Translations under genes and position numbers: made by a program | Origin: JBJXFK01 sp046155505 | GTDB lineage: Bacteria; Planctomycetota; Phycisphaerae; UBA1845; Fen-1342 | DNA length: 6,644 bases | Direction of reading: 5' to 3' | NCBI GenBank assembly: GCA_046155505.1 | Contig: JBJXFK010000088.1 | Span: 1 to 6,644 of the forward strand | Part shown: one piece after another, positions 1 to 3,333 of the stretch | Layout: each line of letters begins with the position of its first letter | Position numbering within the stretch: position 1 is the stretch's first letter | Notes under the pieces: model-generated | What the model was told of the DNA's origin: nothing | The model's database searches: none | The model's input: the letters and a program-made list of their open reading frames with translations, nothing else

Positions 1-1
1 T

Positions 2-369
2 GTTGGAAACTGCGATCCGGACCACGGATCGATCCGCCGCATGCTCGTCAACCACTTCGAAGTCGAGGTGGACCGGGTGATGTTTCCGGCCGAAGCGCTC
101 CGCGAAATGGGGCAACAGACGTACGCCTTGTGCTGATCAATCGCCTCATTTTCGCCGACGACAGCGACGGCCTCGTGCTCGTTCGAGCCATGCAGGCCGA
201 TGAAAAGCTCCGCCGCACGCCGGTGATGATGATCAGCAACTTCGCCGACGCCCAGGCCCGAGCGGTGCTGGCCGGGGCCGTGTCCGGCTTCGGCAAGGCC
301 ACGGTCGGAACACCCGAAACCCTCGATCGCCTCGCGCAATACCTGCCCCCCAAGCTGCCGCGATCCTAA
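2..369 (+). pseudogene. Frameshifted receiver-like (CheY-fold) domain protein, 5' end outside window
   Basis: This looks like a single-domain response-regulator receiver. Frame 2 (from base 2) encodes the typical first strand and helix: an acidic pair in NCDPDH (D codons at 14 and 20), then SIRRMLVNHF and PAEALREM. It stops at TGA 134-136. The rest of the fold continues without a break in frame 1 from about 130: VLINR, then a long region ending TPVMMISN (Ser codon at 235), then SGFGK (conserved Lys codon at 295), and stops at TAA 367-369. Joining the two needs a -1 shift near 128-134, as if one G were missing from TTGGTG. Asn (139-141) sits where the phosphoacceptor Asp should be, so the domain is probably not phosphorylated in the usual way. 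It is only about 120 residues with no output domain, suggesting protein-protein signalling. The start codon lies just upstream of the window. The break may be a real mutation or a sequencing indel; I see no classical slippery heptamer. Confidence 0.72.
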
Positions 370-420
370 TCTGAGGTTAGCGGTCACGCGAGAATCCCGT
401 CACCACCAAACCGCTCCCTC

Positions 421-479
421 CCTCTTCATCCGTGCAAATCTGTGTCATCCGTGGCAAGAATTCTTTCCCATTCATCCGT
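421..479. repeat. CATCCGT-rich intergenic element, dispersed-repeat type
   Basis: This lies in the 119-bp gap between two convergent genes. The heptamer CATCCGT occurs three times (427-433, 446-452, 473-479), with a perfect 10-bp palindrome AAGAATTCTT at 456-465 between the last two. Read on the minus strand the first part gives CCACGGATGACACAGATTT. From memory, very similar strings recur in intergenic regions of many environmental bacterial genomes and are often mistranslated as spurious small proteins. I cannot count copies here, so the dispersed nature is inferred. No intrinsic terminator is evident in this gap. Confidence 0.45.
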
Positions 480-488
480 CGCCCGCAC

Positions 489-2048
489 TCAAGGCTTCGC
501 GGGCTTGCTCGTCGGCTTCGACGCGGCACCGCCCACCTCGTCGTCCTCGTCCTCATCCGCGGCCTTCCCGATGTAGCCGATCTGGTCGAGAATCTGCCGC
601 GACTGCTTGTCGATGCCCTCGATCCCCACATTCTCCGCCTGCTTGGCACTGCTCAGGCACTTGACGTAGTGCTCCTTCGCGAACGCGAGCATGCTCGCCG
701 CCCGCTCCGTTTCGGTCGTCGCCAGATTTTTCAGCTCTCCCGGATCGCTCGCCAGATCAAACAGCTCCAGCGTGCCCGGCTCCACATTCCAGATCGCCTT
801 CCAGTTCCCCTCGCGCACCACAACGTTGACGTCGCCGCGCTGCTCCTTCGACGGCTTGTAGTATTTCTTGATGTTGTGACGCATGCTCGCAAACCGGCGT
901 GCGTTCGTCGGCGCATCCGTCGCCGCGCCGCGAATCAGCGGCATCAAACTCACGCCGCGCGCCTCGCCCGTCGCCTGCACCTGTCCGATCGCGTCAAAAA
1001 TCGTCGGGAGCACATCCACGCTTGCCACATTCGCCTTTACCCGCGTCCCGGCGAACTGCCCCTTCGGGAGCTTGATGATCAGCGGCACATGCAGCAACTC
1101 TTCATACGCCGACTGGTCATGTTGCCAACCACCATGTTCACCCATCTCCTCGCCATGATCGGCGGTCAAAATGAACAGCGTGTCATCCCACAACTTCCGC
1201 TGCTTGAGCTGCGCGATCACACGGCCCAGATTGTCATCCGACCAACAGACCGACGCATCGTAAAGCGTGTTGACCGTATCTCGCGCCCGCATAAGCGACT
1301 CCATCGCCTGCTTCTGCTGCGCCGTGTTGTCCGTCGTCCCCGGCTTGCGCTTCGCCGCAAAGTCGATCTTCGTCAGATCGCGATAGCCGCGCATCACCTG
1401 TTGCAACAGCACGCGCGTCTCGCGCGGCACGTCGCCGAACTGCTTCAAAAACCGGTCCGGCGTCTGATACGGATCGTGAACTTCCATCGTGTGTGCGTAC
1501 AGATAGAACGGCTTGCCCTTCGCCTCGTCGAACCACGAGCCGAGATTGAACGCATCACGGCTACGCATAAACGTCGACACTTCATAGCCGCGCTGCAACC
1601 CGCTCGTCGCCCCGGCGTATGGATTCGAGAAAAACGCCCCGGTCTTCATGCCCAGCGCGCTCGTTCGCTCGGCCAGTGTCTGCACGCTACTCGAAATCCG
1701 CTGCCCATCCACCAGCACACTGTGCTCGCACGGCAAAAGCGAAGTCTGCAATGTACTGATCGAAGGCAACGTCCACGGCGCGGCCGAGCTATGTCGCTCG
1801 AACAGCACGCTTTCTTTCGCGAGCGCGTCGATATTCGGCGTCTTGCCGTTGGCATAGCCATACGCCCCGACGCGATCCGCGCGCAGCGTATCGATCAGGT
1901 AAATCACGACGTTGACGCGCGCCTCGCCGGCGGTCCCTCTACCACTCTGCGGGCTCGCCGCGCCGAGCCACAGTCCCGCGCCAATCGCCCCCGCAACAGC
2001 AAGTGCGATCACTGCAATCAAAGCCACGCTAATCGCCGCTCGCCGCAT
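489..2048 (-). CDS. Sulfatase-fold (alkaline phosphatase superfamily) hydrolase with Thr at the nucleophile position
   Basis: The product has 519 residues. Residues 5-30 form a hydrophobic signal peptide or anchor, so the catalytic domain is probably extracytoplasmic. Domain order is that of PF00884: metal-site strand YLIDTLRADRVGAYGY (D53, D58), nucleophile segment APWTLPS (90-96), HTMEVHDPY (H186, H191), ITADHGEE-like TADHGEEMGEHG (D297, H298), then the C-terminal ELFDLASDPGELKNLA block (428-443). In sulfatases the nucleophile motif is C/S-x-P-S-R, with Cys or Ser converted to formylglycine. Here T93-L-P-S occupies that place, as in Thr-nucleophile relatives such as LtaS or EptA. A true sulfatase activity is therefore doubtful, and phosphodiester or phosphoryl-transfer chemistry is an alternative. 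The C-terminus is an acidic then Pro/Lys/Ala-rich tail (from about 497). The ATG at 2048 is preferred because of its SD and signal segment; a longer open frame reaching 2354 would translate the repeat arrays. The stop is TGA at 489-491. Confidence 0.9.
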   Translation of the reverse strand: MRRAAISVALIAVIALAVAGAIGAGLWLGAASPQSGRGTAGEARVNVVIYLIDTLRADRVGAYGYANGKTPNIDALAKESVLFERHSSAAPWTLPSISTLQTSLLPCEHSVLVDGQRISSSVQTLAERTSALGMKTGAFFSNPYAGATSGLQRGYEVSTFMRSRDAFNLGSWFDEAKGKPFYLYAHTMEVHDPYQTPDRFLKQFGDVPRETRVLLQQVMRGYRDLTKIDFAAKRKPGTTDNTAQQKQAMESLMRARDTVNTLYDASVCWSDDNLGRVIAQLKQRKLWDDTLFILTADHGEEMGEHGGWQHDQSAYEELLHVPLIIKLPKGQFAGTRVKANVASVDVLPTIFDAIGQVQATGEARGVSLMPLIRGAATDAPTNARRFASMRHNIKKYYKPSKEQRGDVNVVVREGNWKAIWNVEPGTLELFDLASDPGELKNLATTETERAASMLAFAKEHYVKCLSSAKQAENVGIEGIDKQSRQILDQIGYIGKAADEDEDDEVGGAASKPTSKPAKP

Positions 2049-2053
2049 GAATG

Positions 2054-2060
2054 CTCCCTT
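2054..2060 (-). promoter_or_regulatory. Shine-Dalgarno site of the sulfatase-fold gene
   Basis: The minus strand reads AAGGGAG, then CATTC, then ATG at 2048. The five-base spacing is good and fixes the start at 2048 rather than at in-frame upstream ATGs. Confidence 0.7.
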
Positions 2061-2063
2061 GGT

Positions 2064-2084
2064 GGGAATTGGGAATTGGGGATT
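2064..2084. repeat. Heptanucleotide tandem repeat, GGGAATT x3
   Basis: There are three exact-phase 7-bp units: GGGAATT, GGGAATT, GGGGATT. The array starts 15 bp from the sulfatase-fold start codon and lies in its 5' untranslated region. It resembles the heptanucleotide STRR families described in filamentous cyanobacteria, but the host here need not be a cyanobacterium. Confidence 0.75.
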
Positions 2085-2107
2085 AGGCGCAGCTCGCCCC
2101 AGACACC

Positions 2108-2149
2108 TGAACCCGGAACCCTGAACCCTGAACCCCGACCGCTGAACCC
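2108..2149. repeat. Heptanucleotide tandem repeat, TGAACCC x6 (degenerate), G-quadruplex motif on minus strand
   Basis: Six phased 7-bp units: TGAACCC, GGAACCC, TGAACCC, TGAACCC, CGACCGC, TGAACCC. On the minus strand, which is the sense strand of the downstream sulfatase-fold gene, the four C-tracts at 2112-2114, 2119-2121, 2126-2128 and 2133-2136 become four G-tracts separated by exactly four bases. This satisfies the canonical G3N4G3N4G3N4G3 quadruplex pattern. The array sits about 60-100 bp upstream of the start codon, so it may lie in the mRNA leader or promoter. Confidence 0.8.
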
Positions 2150-2158
2150 TGAGCAAAA

Positions 2159-2184
2159 GACGCCAGATTCTATCGCCAAGTTCC
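2159..2184 (-). promoter_or_regulatory. Possible ECF-sigma-type promoter of the sulfatase-fold gene
   Basis: The minus strand has GGAACTT (2184-2178), a 15-bp spacer, then CGTC (2162-2159). This is the general form of ECF-sigma promoters, with a -35 of GGAAC type and a -10 containing CGTC. The start would fall just before the G-rich heptamer array. The motifs are short and could be chance. A TAGAAT in the same stretch (2172-2167) has no fitting -35. Confidence 0.25.
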
Positions 2185-2735
2185 CATCGACCCGCCCCGA
2201 TTGACTTCCGCTCTCCGCCCCGCATAGCGTCCTGTAACGGGTGGCTTGGGGTCGGCCACGCGGCCGTTTCCGCATCGCCTCCAAAGGAAAACGCCCACGA
2301 ACCGCCGTCTCGGCTGCGCTCTGACCACGCTTCTCGCCACAACCGATACCGCAACGGCCGCCCTCACCACATTCGCCAACGGCCTCGAAGGCAGGGTCGG
2401 CCCATCGGGCGGCGGCAGCGTCGCGGTTGACGACAATTGCTGGGCGATGTCCACCCTGCGCGCTACGCGTTTGCTCGCCGCCGGTTCTGCGGACCAATCG
2501 AACCACGCGCGGGCGAGGTAGGGCGACCAACCGAACCCCGAGCGCGAGGAGTCTGTTGATTTAATCGCTTTGGACCAAATCGACGGGCACGGATGGCCAT
2601 GATGGTTATCCGCACCCCAGGGTCGGTTACCAAAATGTGGTACTCGGCGCATGCCGCGCCGATTGAGTCGACAAACTCCGAGCGAGTGGGGTAACGTGGT
2701 CACGAGAAGAGGCCAGCGATCGTCGTCGGCGCTCG
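2185..2735. other. Intergenic stretch with no recognisable gene
   Basis: Open frames exist on both strands, but their translations are rich in Arg, Ala and Gly, show no domain motif and run into the neighbouring repeats, so I treat them as noise. Small structures seen are a near-perfect 13-bp direct repeat GACCAAYCGAACC (2492-2504 and 2525-2537, one difference) and a short palindrome TTTGGaCCAAA near 2570. The stretch may be decayed coding sequence, but nothing in it supports a specific origin. Confidence 0.5.
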
Positions 2736-2760
2736 AAAAAAAGCAGCCGTCGTCGGCTGC
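2736..2760 (-). terminator. Intrinsic terminator 2 of the short minus-strand unit
   Basis: On the minus strand a perfect 7-bp GC-rich stem, GCAGCCG (2760-2754) with CGGCTGC (2749-2743), closes a four-base ACGA loop. It is followed immediately by seven T (2742-2736). An extra A-T pair extends the stem. There is no T-run on the plus strand, so the terminator is oriented for minus-strand transcription. Confidence 0.85.
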
Positions 2761-2786
2761 TCCACAAGCAGTTGAGTACCCGTCGG

Positions 2787-2832
2787 AAAAAGCCGAACCC
2801 GCCGAGCGCTTCGCAGCAACTCGGCGGGTTCG
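2787..2832 (-). terminator. Intrinsic terminator 1 of the short minus-strand unit
   Basis: A perfect 13-bp inverted repeat: CGAACCCGCCGAG (minus strand 2832-2820) pairs with CTCGGCGGGTTCG (2806-2794) around a 13-base loop. On the minus strand GC then TTTTT follow (2791-2787). It lies 27 bp before the second terminator, giving a tandem pair. No recognisable protein gene lies immediately upstream, so it must serve an RNA or mini-ORF transcript. Confidence 0.82.
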
Positions 2833-2873
2833 AAGATTGAGTTTGCTGCCGGTGCAGCCTACGTTCGCTGCGT

Positions 2874-2906
2874 CTACAGCAGCAGACCTAAACTACTATC
2901 AGACAC
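2874..2906 (-). CDS. Mini-ORF, 10 codons, Leu-rich, strong SD (leader-peptide-like)
   Basis: The minus strand carries GGAGGTGATCC (2917-2907), an 11-base match to the complement of the usual 16S rRNA 3' tail. Six bases after GGAGG comes GTG TCT GAT AGT AGT TTA GGT CTG CTG CTG TAG, encoding VSDSSLGLLL. Four of ten codons are Leu, three of them consecutive just before the stop, and the first terminator stem starts 41 bases after the stop. This layout recalls transcription-attenuation leaders, but no leucine-related gene lies downstream in the window. The GTG overlaps the end of a 27-codon frame that stops at 2899. The strength of the SD is seen directly; translation is inferred. Confidence 0.3.
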   Translation of the reverse strand: MSDSSLGLLL

Positions 2907-3106
2907 GGATCACCTCCCTTTCGCGGGCCAACTCCCCGAAGTCATCGCCGCTAAGCGGTGCTGCGGGCTGGATCCCGGCCATCGAACGTCTTCGACGGTC
3001 ACAACGCCCGACGTGCCGAAGCACATCGCTCGGTCAGCTCCGCCGCCGCAACAGTCGCCCGCCCGTAGTATGAGCGAACCGAATCGGCCTTGTCACTGAC
3101 ACACTA

Positions 3107-3135
3107 AATATGCGCGCGGTTTCCGGCAGTTGCAA
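3107..3135 (-). promoter_or_regulatory. Promoter candidate of the short minus-strand unit
   Basis: On the minus strand a TTGCAA (3135-3130) is followed, with a 17-bp spacer, by CATATT (3112-3107). Each matches 4 of 6 of the housekeeping consensus; TATTTA at 3110-3105 is an alternative -10 with a 19-bp spacer. Immediately upstream (about 3161-3136) is an A/T-rich tract containing seven T and GAAAATTTTC, which resembles an UP element and stands out in this GC-rich window. Transcription would begin near 3100. Confidence 0.5.
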
Positions 3136-3220
3136 GAAAATTTTCACTTTTGAGAAAAAAAGACCCCGAGATGGTGTGTGCGGCTCGCGCAGATAACCAA
3201 GGGGTAGGGGGGAGTCTCAT

Positions 3221-3269
3221 GGTTCAGGGTTCGGGGTTCAGGAAAGAGGAAACGGGGAACGGGAAACGA
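3221..3269. repeat. Heptanucleotide tandem array, GGTTCAG/GAAACGG type, 7 units
   Basis: Seven contiguous phased units: GGTTCAG, GGTTCGG, GGTTCAG, GAAAGAG, GAAACGG, GGAACGG, GAAACGA. The first three are rotations of the reverse complement of the TGAACCC units at 2108-2149, so the two arrays are inverted relative to one another. The unit sequence changes part-way from GGTTCRG to GAAACGG while the 7-bp period is kept. Confidence 0.8.
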
Positions 3270-3305
3270 TGAAGAGCGGTCCGACCGTTTCCCGTTACCT
3301 GTTTC
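3249..3305 (-). other. Long stem-loop formed by opposed heptamer arrays, 3' of the transporter gene
   Basis: Bases 3249-3268 and 3286-3305 are reverse complements at 18 of 20 positions, one of the exceptions being a possible G-U pair. They enclose a 17-base loop (3269-3285). On the minus strand the hairpin falls about 30 bases after the transporter stop and would form in its 3' untranslated region. No T-run follows, so it is not a classical intrinsic terminator. A role in mRNA 3'-end protection, or mere repeat chemistry, is possible. The next minus-strand T7 (3161-3155) has only weak pairing before it. Confidence 0.6.
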
Positions 3306-3326
3306 CTGTTTCCCGCTCCCCGTTTC
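3285..3326. repeat. Heptanucleotide tandem array, CCGTTTC type, 6 units
   Basis: Six phased units: CCGTTTC, CCGTTAC, CTGTTTC, CTGTTTC, CCGCTCC, CCGTTTC, ending seven bases from the transporter stop codon. The array is the inverted complement of the GAAACGG units to its left, with a 15-bp non-repeat spacer between them. Confidence 0.8.
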
Positions 3327-3333
3327 CCGCCAA

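Larger units (their letters stand above)
2736..3100 (-). ncRNA. Candidate short structured transcript of unknown family (about 310-365 nt)
   Basis: The boundaries come from a promoter-like element at 3135-3107 and tandem intrinsic terminators ending near 2787 and 2736. No motif of RNase P RNA, tmRNA, SRP RNA, T-box or the common riboswitches is visible. The distal part looks structured. AGTT and a TGCTG (within 2894-2877) can pair with CAGCAAACT (2848-2840), enclosing a GCAGC/GCTGC hairpin (2871-2867 with 2858-2854, eight-base loop). A second local hairpin is CCGC-TTA-GCGG near 2950. Two mini-ORFs overlap: one of 27 codons (ATG 2982 to TGA 2899, followed in frame by TAG TAG) and a 10-codon one (2906-2874) with an excellent SD. 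The unit could be a small RNA, a small-protein mRNA or a dual-function transcript. The assignment is inference from signals, not from family recognition. Confidence 0.42.

Noticed and set aside
120..136. Programmed -1 ribosomal frameshift in the receiver gene
   Set aside because: There is no X-XXY-YYZ slippery heptamer at 120-136 and no obvious downstream stimulatory hairpin; an indel is simpler.
432..2204. 590-codon plus-strand open frame antisense to the sulfatase-fold gene
   Set aside because: Its translation is Arg/His/Leu-rich with no domain, and it mirrors a gene with clear active-site motifs on the other strand; this is typical of GC-rich antisense shadows.
2049..2354. N-terminal extension of the sulfatase-fold frame to 2354
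   Set aside because: It would translate the heptamer arrays as Gly/Phe/Arg repeats and place the signal segment at residue 107; the SD and ATG at 2048 fit better.
2170..2703. 177-codon and 170-codon minus-strand frames in the gap
   Set aside because: The two overlapping frames look equally poor, are Arg-rich and lack RBS or motifs; I cannot support either as a gene.
2821..2836. tRNA or tmRNA T-arm (GGGTTCGAA)
   Set aside because: The string is one arm of a perfect 13-bp terminator inverted repeat and no acceptor, D or anticodon arms surround it.
2906..2921. 16S rRNA 3'-end remnant (plus strand GGATCACCTCCC)
   Set aside because: Only the anti-SD-like string matches; flanking bases do not resemble 16S helix 45 or the preceding conserved region. 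It is better explained as a strong SD on the minus strand.
2651..3073. 140-codon plus-strand open frame
   Set aside because: It runs straight through two perfect terminator hairpins oriented for the minus strand and has no domain-like pattern.
3221..3326. CRISPR array or telomere-like repeats
   Set aside because: The units are 7 bp with no spacers, which excludes CRISPR; the resemblance of GGTTCAG to telomeric repeats is superficial and the arrays are short and internal.
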